NCBI GenBank assembly: GCA_954871525.1
Contig: OX940861.1
Location: 36,283,201 to 36,347,200 of the forward strand
From: Parietaria judaica
Taxonomy: Eukaryota; Streptophyta; Magnoliopsida; Rosales; Urticaceae
DNA: 64,000 nt
Reading direction: 5' to 3'
The position numbers and the translations under genes were made by a program. Position 1 is the stretch's first letter. Each line of letters starts with the position of its first letter. Shown piece after piece: positions 1-11,587 of this stretch. The notes beneath the pieces are model-generated. The model was not told the DNA's origin. It ran no database searches and was given only the letters and a program-made list of their open reading frames with translations.

Positions 1-185
1 GATTTTTGGAAAACATGTTTGGAAGACCTTAGACCTGAATTCCGAATCCCACAGCAGGAAAAAGGAAAGAAGCATACAAATGTTTGAAAGAAACAAAAAG
101 TTAATACTAATCTAAAAGAGAAAAACGTAAGGCAACTAAAAAAATTCCAATTTTTTTTTAAAAGGACCAGAAGCGAGAAAAGAAC

Positions 186-1016
186 CTGCCTCACTCGGCG
201 CCAAGCAATCCTTCGAAAGAGCCGCCTCGTCGACAACAACGGCCTCCCGCTCAGCGTCCTCCCCAGAACCTCCGCAAACAGAACCGTCCCAGCTTCCACA
301 ACCGGCCTCCCTGGCAGCGCGCTGGCCCCAACAGCCTCATCGTACTTCACGATGCCCATCTTCCCCGCAGCGTAGAAATCCTCCGCGTCGACGCTCGGGT
401 CGCACAGCAAGGTCTCCATTTCTCTGTCGTACAGCGGCAACACCTCCTTCGTCAGCATTGTGCCCAGGAAGTCGGCGCCCACGTTCACGTCGAGCTTGTT
501 CTCGTTCCCGGAGACGACAACTCCGACGACGAAATCACCAGGCTTCGGCTCGTAATACTCAACCCCGACCGGTCTCTCCTCCTCTTCCTCCTCGTCGACC
601 ACGGAATTTCCTTCTCCCTCTTCCTCCGCCTGGTCATCTGCCGTGTTGAAGAACTTCAGAAACGGCGCTAGAGCCTCCTCTTCGCGGGCTTTCTCGTCGA
701 CAGAATCGTCGTCGCTTTCGTCTCTCGCCACCGGGAACGGCTTGTCGAGCAAGCCGAGCTCTCGATTCTCCGCGGCCAAGTCCTCATCGGCATCGTCGGT
801 GAACTGGGTAGTGCTCGAGAGACCGTCGAAACCATCGGTTCTGGAGCAGAGAGCCAAGTGGGCACTTCTCAAAATCGACGAACTCTCAGAGAAAACCCAC
901 CTTCTTCTACTACGCGACCTAGCTTGGGATTCGGGAAAGCTCGAGTGTTCGAGTTGCTTGTGGAGAAAGTGGAAGCTTCTGAGAGGTAACGAGGGTTGGA
1001 TGGAGATGACTTGCAT
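186..1016 (-). CDS. RLSB: S1-domain chloroplast RNA-binding protein (RLSB/PDE338-like), first exon, partial
   Basis: This is the 5' coding exon, 277 codons with the ATG at 1016-1014. A basic, Ser/Arg-rich N-terminus (about residues 1-45) looks like a plastid transit peptide. A very acidic stretch follows (about 75-150, runs of Glu/Asp). Then comes a conserved block containing GDFVVGVVVSGNENKLDVNV and LGRTLSGRPLLSTRR, the entry into the S1 RNA-binding region. RLSB-type proteins bind rbcL mRNA in chloroplasts (family knowledge). A splice donor lies at 185-184 after VRQ. Sequence beyond it is open to the window edge but is T-rich and AT-rich with no conserved residues, so I read 1-185 as intron. 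The remaining exons lie off the window. The identification rests on recalled family sequence. The call as an S1 plastid protein is firm, the exact ortholog somewhat less so. Confidence 0.82.
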
Positions 1017-2128
1017 CTTCTTCTTTCTTCTTCTGGGTCAATTCTGGAGCTTCATGAATGGAGCTCGGTGGTGAAGAAGAGATATTTTTCAGAAGTCTTC
1101 TTCTTCTGAGACTGAGAGTGAGGTTTTGGGTGGGTTTTTGCCGGTTTGATATTATCCGTTAAGTTTGTGATATTTGCAACAACTTCATAGGCCTTTTTCT
1201 GGGCTCAATCTAAATCTAGTGTGTGTATTGTTGGGCCTGGATGAGAGTCAAATCTAGAGGAAGAAAACAATATTGGACCTTTTCAGCTTATTTGATGGTT
1301 TGTGCTTACTTCAAGTAGTTTTTGCTTTATACAGTTGTAGTGTAATAATTTTTGGAGCTGTTTTCAAACAATTATTGGATAAAGAATTGTGTTTTTTCTT
1401 TAAAGAACAAAAAAATTATTTATTGGATGATTCTATGTTTTTAATGCGATTAAACAACAATAATATAATGATGTAATTATCTAAGAAAAAAATCATATGA
1501 TTACAAGTCTCATATTTTTTATATTTCTTTTAGAAAATGTTAATAAATATGTTAAATGGGAAAATTCATCAAATGATTTGAAATGTCATTTTCACAAAGT
1601 TATAATAATTATATATATATAAACATATACAATAATATAATATTTAGTGAAAAGTAAAAAAAAAATAGTTTTAGTGATAATAAAGAGAAGTTACAATGAA
1701 TAGCCACATTTATTTTTTTACATTGCATTTTAGTAAATTTAAGGTTTTTATTTGTAAAATAGCTAAACATTGGCTATTTTGCCAATGATTAATATGGTTA
1801 TAATGGTTAATATGACTATTTTTATAGTGATTAATTTGGTTAATTAGTTATTTTATAAATATTAATCAAACATTGACTATTTTGTCAATTTTAAACTATC
1901 AAGTTGGTTATTTAGCTTAAGCTCTCCGATTTTAGATGTATTCTAAAACCCTTCACAAAGCCGAAATGCGACTATTTTTTTCTCTTTCAAATAAAGTACC
2001 TGAGTTGCAAAACTAACATGCGTGAACAAACAAGAAATTCATATTGTAACTGTTCAGTCAATTTTTTTAATTTACTGACTAGCTGAAAGGTGACACTATA
2101 AGCTCAAGACAGTTAAGAGATTACATGA
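1017..2128. other. Upstream region of the S1 gene, no other gene seen
   Basis: 1017-1250 should hold the 5' UTR and promoter of the minus-strand S1 gene; I see no convincing TATA box. From 1270 on the sequence is AT-rich, with short reading frames that resemble nothing and no splice-bounded coding exon. Confidence 0.5.
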
Positions 2129-2136
2129 TATGATAT

Positions 2137-2685
2137 TAGGGATGGTAATTTGAGACCGGTCATGAAACACGAGATTACGACATGATTTAAACGGGCTTGG
2201 GTCTACCATAAATGGATCTGGGTTCGACCGTGTCGAACACAATTAAATAACGGGTAAACACGACACGAACACTATAACACGATGGGACCCAATTAGACAC
2301 GATTAAGGAGCAAAAAGTTGCATTTATGCATTTTATATGTGCTATTAAGTGTTTTAATACTTATTATATATGATATCTATGCTATTTTATTTTTAATTAC
2401 GTTGTTCAATTGATGAACATAAAAAATTGTTAATAAAGTTTAGAATTTTAGAAAACATAATTAAATAAATTAAGTTAACAAGTATAAATTGAATTAATTT
2501 ATCATTTTAAAATATACGAATCTGTTAAATGGGTTAAACGGGTAGACACGATAAACACTGTATTTAAGACTCGTCCCATCTTCTAACACGATTAATAAAT
2601 GGGCCGGGTTTGGGTCTACATAAAATAAGTAAAATACGATTAAGACCTCGCACGAACACGACACGTAACCCGAATTGCCACACTA
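2137..2685. mobile_element. hAT-like non-autonomous element (MITE), about 549 bp
   Basis: The ends form imperfect terminal inverted repeats: TAGGGATGGTAATT on the left and TAGTGTGGCAATTC read inward from the right. The first bases match the TA/CA-G-G pattern of hAT termini. The flanks carry an 8-bp duplication with one mismatch (TATGATAT at 2129-2136, CATGATAT at 2686-2693). The interior contains repeated ACACGA-type motifs near both ends, typical subterminal repeats. No coding sequence is present. A diverged partial relative lies at 37970-38180. Confidence 0.65.
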
Positions 2686-2693
2686 CATGATAT

Positions 2694-5385
2694 ATTTACC
2701 ACATAAATCCTCTACTTATAAAAGAGGCACATGTTCTTACATTGAATGTATTTAGTAATGCGAGAGTGATTGTAACCTTGGCCGATAGCGCCACTCCGTT
2801 AAAAAAACAAAAAAACAAAAAAAAACAAAAAAAAACAAAAAAAAAACACAAAAATCTCACTATGAAAAGTCACGAAATTACCGTCGGACCAAGGTAGGAA
2901 GGAACCACTGCGTTTGGTTTTACAACGGGGGTGCAATGAGGCTCTTAAATTTATAACAATAATCATATCTTACTATGACCTTTTATTCCAACAAATATGT
3001 CTTTTAACTAACATTCATGCAAATACATCATTTATTAATCCATGTCTTAAACAAGCATTATATATTAATCAGTGTGTAAGCCAGTCATTAAGGTTGTGAA
3101 CTTAGCGGGAAAAGTGTATTCGGTTCTTCGATATTTTTGCAAACGAAATTTGTGAGTTCGATATGCAACTAGATGAGACCTAATAAACATAAGTTATTTG
3201 ATCAAAAACCTTAACGAAATTGACGTGCTAAGAGGGCCTCTAACTTCTTCTCTTTGAAAATCCTGTGTTCTAATTATATGTATCTCACACTAAGATGTAC
3301 TCGCAATTGGATTGGTTACGCTTTAAATTTATCTCTTCATTATATTAAAAGGATGTTTTTGCCTGTTGTAATTTATACAGCTAAAGTAACTTAATAATGC
3401 CATATATATTTGTAAATTATTTGTTCATACTAAAGATTATCATTGCATTTTTTTAAAAAAAATTAGTCAAGAATCATATAAATATATGGGTTTTTGCTGA
3501 GTTTGGTGTTGATCTAATGAATATGATTATTATTTTCTTAACCTTTTATATTTTGAATAATTCAGATATATGAGTTTTTCTTTTTCAACTTTAGTGCGTC
3601 ATCTATTAAAAAATATGATTGAAAAAACTTGATTTGTACGTTTGCATACAGAAATACTAGAGACATGTTATGTTTAAATGCTTGAATATTTAATAATAAG
3701 ATTCGTTTACATATGAAAGTTTCCTATATCTAATTTCTGTCACCTTAAAATTTCACTCAGCAAAAGGGTCCGTGAACTATCACAAAATTTTACCTAAAAT
3801 TATTTGGTAATGAGAAGAGTAGCTAGCTTATGATCTTTAAACTGTGGTACTTGTCGATGTGAGTATATGCCCCCTCAAGACGTTGGTTCTTTTAGGCTCA
3901 TTTATCTTGAAGCGAATTCTTTTTATTTTTAAACCGGAACTAATTTGAACTTAATTGGGCTGTGGACTAATACCAAGTGGACTGTCATCTCATCTCTTTT
4001 ATTGAAATTGTTTTTTTTTTTTTTTTTTTTTAACTTCTTGTTACTGGTTCTTTGCATCATCATCAGTTTATGTGCAGATCTTATTATATCACTAAGTCTA
4101 AGATACATATAATTACATAGGAATATGGAGATGCAAAAACGTCAAAGAATCCCCACACATGTAATGATAAATTATAATTGTTATATTTAATATAATATGA
4201 TCAATATAAGTTGACACTAATCTCAGGCCACACTTCCCAAATAATTGTTGGTGCTACCTGGCACAACATAAGCTTCTTTCACATTATTTTTTTTACTAAC
4301 TGAAGAGTTCAAATCAAATAAATATAAAACTAAATCTGTAATCAATATTATTCCTGATATTTAATTTTTATTAGGAAGCGAGAGAGTCGGCGACTGCTCC
4401 ACGTAGCAAATTTAATATTGGTCTAATATGTTCAAATAAGATCAGCACAAAAAAGGATCTGCTTAATTAATATTTATTTACGGGTAGTTACAAACAAATA
4501 CATTAAAACTTTATACTATGGTTTGAGAAGCTACGATGTCTGGAACATGAAAAAAAAAAAAAAAAAAAAAGTTGCTATGATAACATGGTACGTAGCTTTA
4601 TTATTTAATGCTTATATATATACATATATTCATGAATAACTTTTATATGTATGTATATACATATACTTTATGTAAGTGTCCAAAATTATTGTTTTCATGA
4701 CGTTGGGTAACAACTTTGATGTAGTATATATTTGTACATATCTAAAAAATAAAATATATGTTCTTTATCAAGACCTTATAAAAACTAGCCAATATTAGAA
4801 TTTAGAACATAAGATCTAATTAAGCTTACATCATTGGACCTAAGTATATAGCATATGTATGTAATATGTATACATTATTAGTAGTAATAATTTATCTGTC
4901 ATACTGATCATACGACAGAGATCTTGAAGCAAACAAAAAATGAAGGCGGTGAAATAAACTTTTAATCTTTTAAAACCGTAGAAAATATAAATTATTTTGG
5001 GGGGATAAGAAATAGATTTGTGTTGCCAAGAATTTTTTAAAATTTTATTATGATGCTAACAAATAAATAACTTATATAATAAAAACAATGGTTAGTTAAA
5101 CGATGAAAAAAGCTTGACAATATATTGTTTCAATAGTGAACATTTGAAAGTCACGCTAAATTAGAATAATACTTCTCTTTTTTATTTATATTTATAAATA
5201 TTCAATAATATATAATTGCATGGCAGCTTAGAAAAAACACAATTGATTGCTAATTTGACGTAACAATTTAAGTTCAAGACAAAGAACGAATATATTTTTT
5301 TTCGGGTACCATCAAACGTTAGTATATATCCCAATGCCACTATATGTAAAGCTGAACTCTCACTAGTCACTATTAATTCTCGCCA
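2694..5385. other. AT-rich intergenic region, no gene seen
   Basis: It contains an A-rich run with interspersed C at about 2800-2850 that could be the tail of an old retroposon, a poly-T tract near 4012-4031, a poly-A tract near 4551-4569, and TA-rich stretches. Short reading frames here lack codon bias or recognisable motifs. I see no RNA gene. Confidence 0.5.
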
Positions 5386-6240
5386 GTGGCGGAATCAGGA
5401 ATTATAGACCGGGAGGTTGGATATAATTTTTTTTTTTTTGTCAAAACTTAATTTGAGGGGGTTATATTTAAATTTTGGTGATAATTAAGAGGGGTTTAAG
5501 TAAAACTTTATATGAATTTACACTAAAATAATTAAAATTAAGATATTATTGTACAATTTTTTTATCTTTTTTTGTGGAGGGAGTTGTTCCTTCAAATGCT
5601 TCCGCATGTTGGGTTCTTCGATCATTTTATCTCAATCCCGTGACGGAAAACACGAGATATCATCGAATCAATGATCTAGACTATATTCGAAATCAAAGTA
5701 TAGGGTTCCGATACATTACCGATCTTCTGGTACTTTTGTCGATTTTCTTCTCAGTATGCGTGCGTGGTTTCTGGGGGCAAATTCGGATCGTAGCTCCACA
5801 AGTGTCGAGCCTCTAAATTTTCCACCCTCGCTATGGGACAATGTATGACCGGAAATCGCGGATTCAGATTGCTAGGTCCTTCACGGCGTCGGCGATTAGA
5901 CGACGAACCGGAGAAAGCACGGGGGATGAAAAATGCACCTAGGGTTTCTAGAGAGTACGCTCAATTTTTCTCTGGCTCCGGGAAAGAGGCATGTCGAATT
6001 ATGAGCTCATAAAGGGCTTAAATAGTCCACACAGGGGTTAATGATCTAATGGGCTTTGAGCCCGGTAAGTAAGCCTAAGCTCATTAGGTCATTATTAATT
6101 CATTCTGATAGTTAATTAATGACTCAAAATTATATATCAGGCTCCGAGTGGGCTCGCTAACATTTATTTTAGTCGGGTCGGACCCAAAATGCCCGTTGGA
6201 CGTAAATCTCGATTCGGGCATTTCCTACACCAACCCCAGT
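5386..6240. repeat. Probable retroelement LTR fragment or old transposon remnant
   Basis: The segment is GC-richer than its surroundings. It starts with a CAGTGGCGGAATCAGGA motif, typical of one end of plant hAT-type elements, and later has phrases usual in plant LTRs (a GAGCTCATAAAGGGCTTAAATAG stretch split across 6001-6023, and a GTCGGGTCGGACCC motif near 6173). The 80-residue reading frame at 5574-5816 has no family resemblance. No matching second LTR was found in the window, so this would be a solo or truncated copy. Confidence 0.35.
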
Positions 6241-7041
6241 CACAATCGTTAAAATTGGGTGCTAAATAGAAAAGAATAAATCATTTTGTATCAACTTTTG
6301 CTTTTAGTGAGTGTCGAATTCAGAGTTTACGTGGTATGTCTCCTGAACATTAAAAAAAAAAAAAAAACATTTCATATCGTCATATTCATCTCATATTCTC
6401 ATAAAAAAAAATCATGTAAGATTTTGATGAAGAAAAAAAAAGTTATGGCATAAATTTATAATCTTGTAAAAGTAAGACCTCAGATAATAGAGACATGACA
6501 GCTGGAAATAATTCTAAGTGGTTCATCTTTATCTTGAATAATCACAATTATAATTAATAATTATGCTTTTGTTATTTTAGTAAATAATTTTATTTTTTTA
6601 ATGATGTGTGATACATACTTTAAAGGTTTGTTAAAAACATTAGAATAAAAATTCGAGAGAGGCAGTTAAAACTTAAAAGTTAGATATTTCGTACTTCTAT
6701 CATGATTTTCATTATTTATATATTCGGGATATTATATGTAATTATTTGTTATCAAGGTGGAAAGCACGCATATATATACGTTAATAAACTCTGATAGTCT
6801 TTTTGTTGGGGTGTGAAATAAAAAACTGATGAATTTTCTACTCATTTAGAAAATAAATGAATAACTAGTAAAATAAACAAAGTCATGAGAATTAATTGTG
6901 AATAGTGATTAAAACGAGTCGCTCTTGCAACTAATTACTTTAATGCTTTGAGCTCTTTTTTTTTTTTTTGAAAAAAAAAAGGCAGTTTAGTAATTAGTTG
7001 CTTTGAGCTTTTCTTTTTACTTGTTAGCATTATCATATGTG

Positions 7042-7076
<35 letters not shown>

Positions 7077-7364
7077 TCCTATAAAAATAAATAATTTAAG
7101 AAAGAACAAATTAGTTGCCCACATGTTTATCATTGGAAGTACAACATTTGCACATGGATCTTTCGATGTTTTTCTTTGAGTTTGACTATGCTTTCAAGTT
7201 CCAACACAATTAAATGATACATTTTTATTTATGTACCAAAATAGAAGCATATTGTCTTTTATGCAATTAGTATACCAATGATTTTAATAAGTGTGTGTTT
7301 ACATTTATTTCAGTGAAATCTAGCAATTTCTCTATATTTTCATAGATGTGAAATATTATTATAT
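6241..7364. other. AT-rich intergenic region, no gene seen
   Basis: Holds poly-A and poly-T runs near 6352 and 6957-6980 and a TA dinucleotide microsatellite at about 7040-7076. No coding potential recognised. It ends at the target duplication of the large MULE. Confidence 0.5.
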
Positions 7365-7601
7365 TTAAAGTTAGGGTAAATTGCGGCTAAAGTACTCAAT
7401 GTTTTAATTTTTTTGAATTTTGCACCCAAACTTTTTTTCTGTGGCTAATGTGCCCAAACTTCATTCTTTTAGCGGCTAATTTTCTCTCCGTTAATTTTTT
7501 ATTTTCACCGTTTAATTTTGCCACATTAGTTGCCACGTCACCCAGTCACATGGCATTTTTATTATTTTTTATTATTATTTTTTTCTTAAGCATTATTTTT
7601 A

Positions 7602-8538
7602 GGCTTAATGACGGCGAAAATACCTAAAGTTTGGTCAAAGAACCCCTTGTGTACTTAAAGTTTAAAAGCGGTGGCAAAAATACCCAAAGTCGCATTTGGG
7701 GAGTTGACTACTTCATTCTCATAACGCCGTTAACTTACCCGTTAACTCTGGCCACGTGGACAAACGTGGGTTGTTGACATAACAATTTTTGCTACGTGGA
7801 CGAGCCCACATCAACCTCGTTTACGACAAAACAACGAATTAAACCCCTAATTAATACTATTTAAGGGTTAATGACGGCAAAAATACCCAAAGTTTGGTCA
7901 AAGAACCCCTCGTGTACCCAAACTCTTAAAGTGGTGGCAAAACTACCCAAAGTCACATTTGGGGCGTTGACCACTTCATTCTCGTAACGCAGTTGACTTA
8001 CTTGTTAACTTTGGCCACGTGGACAAACGTGGGTTGTTGACAAGCAATTTTATTGCCACGTGGATGAGCCCACATCAACCTCGTTTACGACAAAACAATG
8101 AATTAAACCCTTAATTGGGCTCGTCCACGTGGAAAAAAATTGTCATGTCAACAACCCACGTTTGTCCACGTGGCCAGAGTTAACGGGTAAGTTAACTGCG
8201 GCACGAGAATGGAGTGGTCAACTCCCCAAATACGACTTTGGGTACTTTTACCACCACTTTTAAACTTTGGGTACACGAAGGGTTCTTTGACCAAACTTTG
8301 GGTAATTTTGCCGTCATTAACCCTACTATTTAATACAACTAATTGAACCCCTAATGATTGCACTTAACAAAATAGATTTGTTCACGTGGCCAGAATTAAC
8401 TGGTAAGTTAACGGCATCACGAGAATGGAGGGTCAACTCCCCAAATGTGACTTTAGCTATTTTTGCCACAACTTTTAAATTTTGGGTACACGACGGGTTC
8501 TTTGACCAAACTTTGAGAATTTTTGCCGTCATTAACCC
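7602..8538. mobile_element. MULE-type MITE (host copy), split by a second copy
   Basis: The ends read GGCTTAATGACGGCG and its inverted partner GCCGTCATTAACCC. Removing the inner copy and its duplication leaves 468 bp, the same length as the copy at 20422-20889. The arms are foldback, with paired GGCCACGTGGACAAACGTGG-type segments. No coding capacity. The target duplication is too decayed to be sure of. Confidence 0.75.
7865..8323. mobile_element. MULE-type MITE (inner copy) nested in a copy of the same family
   Basis: Bounded by GGGTTAATGACGGC and GCCGTCATTAACCC, 459 bp. The flanking duplication ACTATTTAA is perfect (7856-7864 and 8325-8333; one further T also matches). It lies in the middle of the older copy 7602-8538, so the insertion order is clear. 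Confidence 0.85.
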
Positions 8539-8860
8539 CTTTTTTATATCGGATTTGGGTTGCCTTTTTTACACCGGGCTTGGGTTGAATATATACAGTT
8601 TATATCGTTTTGGGTTGGCTTTTATACTTTTATTTTGCGTTTTAAATATATATCGTTTATATATATATATATATGTATTGTATACAATTTATACATTTTA
8701 TTGTATTGTATATATAAAGTATAAATATATACAGTTTACTTTATATATAGGGCGTTATAGCCAAACAGCCAAACTTCAAAAATTAATTAGCCAAATAGCC
8801 AATGTTTTAATTAATATTTCCAAATGTCAATAAATCACCTTAATAAATCACAAAGACTTA

Positions 8861-9400
8861 ATTACCCCCCTATTATGATCTTTTTTTTGTTAATTTATAC
8901 AGATATTAATTTCACATTCTCTCTCACCTTCTCTCTTCGACAAAGTTCATCCTTCTCGAGCTCAAGACCTGATCTCTCTCTCTTCGACGACGACGACCTA
9001 ACCCTTGCGAAGAATCTTCGGCTTCGGCACCTCGATCGGCCTTCTCATCGGTCAAGGTCACTCTCTTCTTCATCTTCATCTTCATCTTCATCTTCCTAAA
9101 TTTGGTTTTGATTTCTTCGTGGACGAGTTTTTGCGTGAATTGTGTTGCTCTGTTGGTTATGGAAGCTTGAGAGCGTAAATTGTTTGGAATTTGGGCGTGT
9201 TTGGTTAGGTTAAGAGCGTAAACTGATCGCCAAACTCAGTTTCTTCTTTCTTTTGTTCAACTTCGTCGCTTGAAGCTTTGCTATGCTCTCCTTTCTGGGA
9301 TTCAGTTCTTGTTTTGCCTTCTAGATCCTCATTCGAGATCATCATTGTGTTTAATCGTTGGTATCTGCGTTGTTGCGTCTCTGTACCTGTCAAGCTCTCC
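8861..9400 (+). other. Non-TE-like leader segment inside the MULE, possibly captured
   Basis: This stretch is richer in C/T and GC than the rest of the element: CT-rich runs, then CGACGACGACG and a TCTTCATCTTCATC microsatellite (about 9064-9096), followed by sequence resembling a plant 5' UTR. Short reading frames here are not recognisable. It may be the promoter or leader of the cargo gene at 9798, or a captured host fragment. I cannot decide from sequence alone. Confidence 0.35.
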
Positions 9401-9797
9401 AATAAGCTCTTTACGGGACACCTCAAAACCCGTAAAGAGGGGTTTGTATTATAAACCGAGTTTATACAAATTAATACAAATTGTATTAATCGGGTTTGTA
9501 TAAACTGAGTTTATACAAATTAATATAAACTGAGGGATTATGAGCTCTTTACGGGACACCTCAAAACCCGTAAAGAGGGATTTGTATTAATTTGTATAAA
9601 CTGAGTTTTCACAATTTATACAAATTGTATTAATCGGGTTTGTATAAACTGAGTTTATACGAATTAATTCAAATTGTATTAATCGGGTATGTATAAATTG
9701 AGTTTATATAAATTAATATAAACTGAGGGATTTGTTTTATATAAACTGAGTTTATACAAATCAATACAAATTGTATTAATCGGGTTTGTATAAACTG
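9401..9797 (+). repeat. Hairpin-rich tandem repeat upstream of the MULE cargo gene
   Basis: Two identical 33-bp hairpins, CTCTTTACGGG / CCCGTAAAGAG with an 11-base loop, lie at 9407-9439 and 9545-9577. Between and after them a degenerate unit alternating TATAAACTGAGTTTATA palindromes with ATTAATACAAATTGTATTAAT segments repeats until the first cargo exon. Confidence 0.8.
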
Positions 9798-11128
9798 ATG
9801 ATGATAAAGTGGGTTTATAGAATGAGTCCAGAATTTGATGCCTTGATAGAGAGGATATTCGAGTGCGAAAACGTAAGTATGAAGATAGATTAATATAGTT
9901 AATATTTGTTAATCACCTCTATATATGGTTCAAGTCTGCATTTTAATGTTTGTTTACGTCGTTATCGACAGGTCAAAGTCATAAGCTTCAACGAAAACGA
10001 GGATGTAGAGCATGAAGATCACGAACAAGCACAAGATGAAGGACTCCGGGCGGGCACTTCAAGTACACTTCAATCGGGATCTCGGCCAATTTCGTTGGAC
10101 GACTTGAATCAGTGGACATCGGTAATGTTGTTGAAGTTCAAAGATCAAGAAGATGCTTTAGAGAAGCTGAAAGAAGAAGTGGGGGAGTTGAAAGTAAAAG
10201 TGAAGCTCCTAGAGAATTCAAGATGCCAAGATTGTGTAAATGCCAACTACACAATGAATAGGGCTGTTCAATCTCCGAATAATCAGGTATATATTTGTTG
10301 TTGATAAACTATTGGGGTTAATTCACGTTATCAACTTGGTTAGTTATCATCAACTGTATGTTATGCGAATGTACGAATTAATATACTTATTTCATATTAA
10401 TACACATCAACTGGGTCAATTCACGTTATCAACTGTATTTTATGTGCTTAATATACGAATTAACTTTGTTAATACAGATCAACTGGTTGAATTCACTCTA
10501 TGTTATGCGCTTAATTTACGTATTTACTGTGTTAATAAGTTTTTGTTATGATCTTATATTAGGTTGATGTTACCGTGTTAATACGTTTTTGTTGTGCTCT
10601 TACATTAGGTTGAAAACACATGTTTTCCTTTGCGAAGCAGTGAGCGGGGCAATGATTACATAAGTCCACCGGTAAGTAAAATTACAGTTTATTAAGCCAT
10701 ATTAACTTTGTTGTTATTTCCATTAATACTGTAACACATGTAGAATTTGACGTTGTTTGTAGGCCACGAAAAATAACATAAACCGTGAGATTTTGTTTAT
10801 TTATAGAAACGCCAAGTTGATATATGATAATGATGTTCAATCGCAGACGGATACTACTCAACACATAAATGAGCCGAGTAATGTGTCCGTGATCGAGCAA
10901 GAAGTGCAACCAAGCAAAGTGGTGACTAAGAAAGGTACAACTTTCAAGGTTTATACACGGAAGGATATAGATATGCTCGATGATGGAGTGCTTGTTCGGG
11001 AAAAGAGAACAATCAAACCTGGACCATTAACGAGGCCACCTTATACACAGGAAAAGAAGGCCAAAAAGGATGATAACAACCTCGAAGATGTCGTATCAAG
11101 TCATCCATCATTCGACTTGGGAATTTGA
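9798..11128 (+). CDS. MULE-borne cargo gene, four exons, unknown function
   Basis: Predicted exons are 9798-9872, 9972-10286, 10609-10671 and 10763-11128. All three introns have GT-AG borders and are phase 0, and the joined frame has no stop, giving 272 residues. Features: a short aromatic N-terminal segment (MMIKWVYRMSPEFD), an acidic stretch rich in Glu/Asp/His, a charged helix with heptad-like Leu/Val spacing (about residues 83-115, KLKEEVGELKVKVKLLENS) likely to form a coiled coil, a CQDC pair, and a basic Pro-rich C-terminus (KPGPLTRPPYT). The style recalls the linker region of Ulp1-protease/DUF1985 proteins carried by some plant MULEs, but no protease domain is visible here, so that link is inference. 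The start could lie further upstream. The 3' sequence is duplicated beyond the nested copia. Confidence 0.6.
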
Positions 11129-11240
11129 AAGTCGTTTTGCCATTTGAGTATTAGTATGACATTAATGACAATGCTAATTTAAGAACGGTTTATGCTTTTG
11201 TTGTTATGTTGTTTTTTCCGAAAATACTCTTATAAATTTT

Positions 11241-11587
11241 TGAGGTTAACGACACTGGTTTATGTTTTTGTTATTGATGATAACATCGATGTTTTATTAA
11301 CGTGAAATATAAACTCGTTTTCGATCACAATTAAATCGTATTTGGATATAATATGCCTAGCTTGTGAAATAATATGCCTAGCTTGTGAAAATGTTGAGTA
11401 AAATAGATTTGGACAAGAATTAACTTGTATATCTAAAGTTAATACAATGTTGTATGAAGAATTATATAAAATGAACCACGTTAATAAGAAAAAATTTATT
11501 CATTAAACATAACAAAAACGCTCTACAAAGTAACTAGAAATATGAGAAACAAGAAATATGAGGAATTAACCAAAAATATGATGATTC
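11241..11587 (+). repeat. Duplicated segment downstream of the cargo gene, copy A
   Basis: From the GAGGTTAACGACACTGG motif onward it is nearly identical to 17220-17475 over about 250 bp. The last part also matches 17130-17205. Without the copia insertion the two copies are about 545 bp apart, so this was a local tandem duplication later split by the retroelement. Confidence 0.8.

Larger units (their letters stand above)
7374..8800. repeat. Left terminal inverted repeat of the MULE, interrupted by nested MITEs
   Basis: Starts GGGTAAATTGCGGC. The outer block (7374-7601) pairs with 21634-21395. After the nested MITE (7602-8538) the repeat resumes at the GGTTTGGGTT-like segment and a TA-rich run, pairing with about 21385-20990. 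The total arm is roughly 500-600 bp, with moderate divergence between arms. Confidence 0.75.

Noticed and set aside
1..185. Continuation of the S1-protein coding exon to the window edge
   Set aside because: The frame is open, but a good donor lies at 185 and the translation beyond it is Phe/Leu/Cys-rich from T-rich intron-like sequence.
5574..5816. 80-residue plus-strand reading frame
   Set aside because: No recognisable domain and located in an LTR-like block; not supported as a gene.
8354..8833. 159-residue plus-strand reading frame
   Set aside because: Begins in a MITE arm and runs through TA-rich inverted-repeat sequence of the MULE; product is low complexity.
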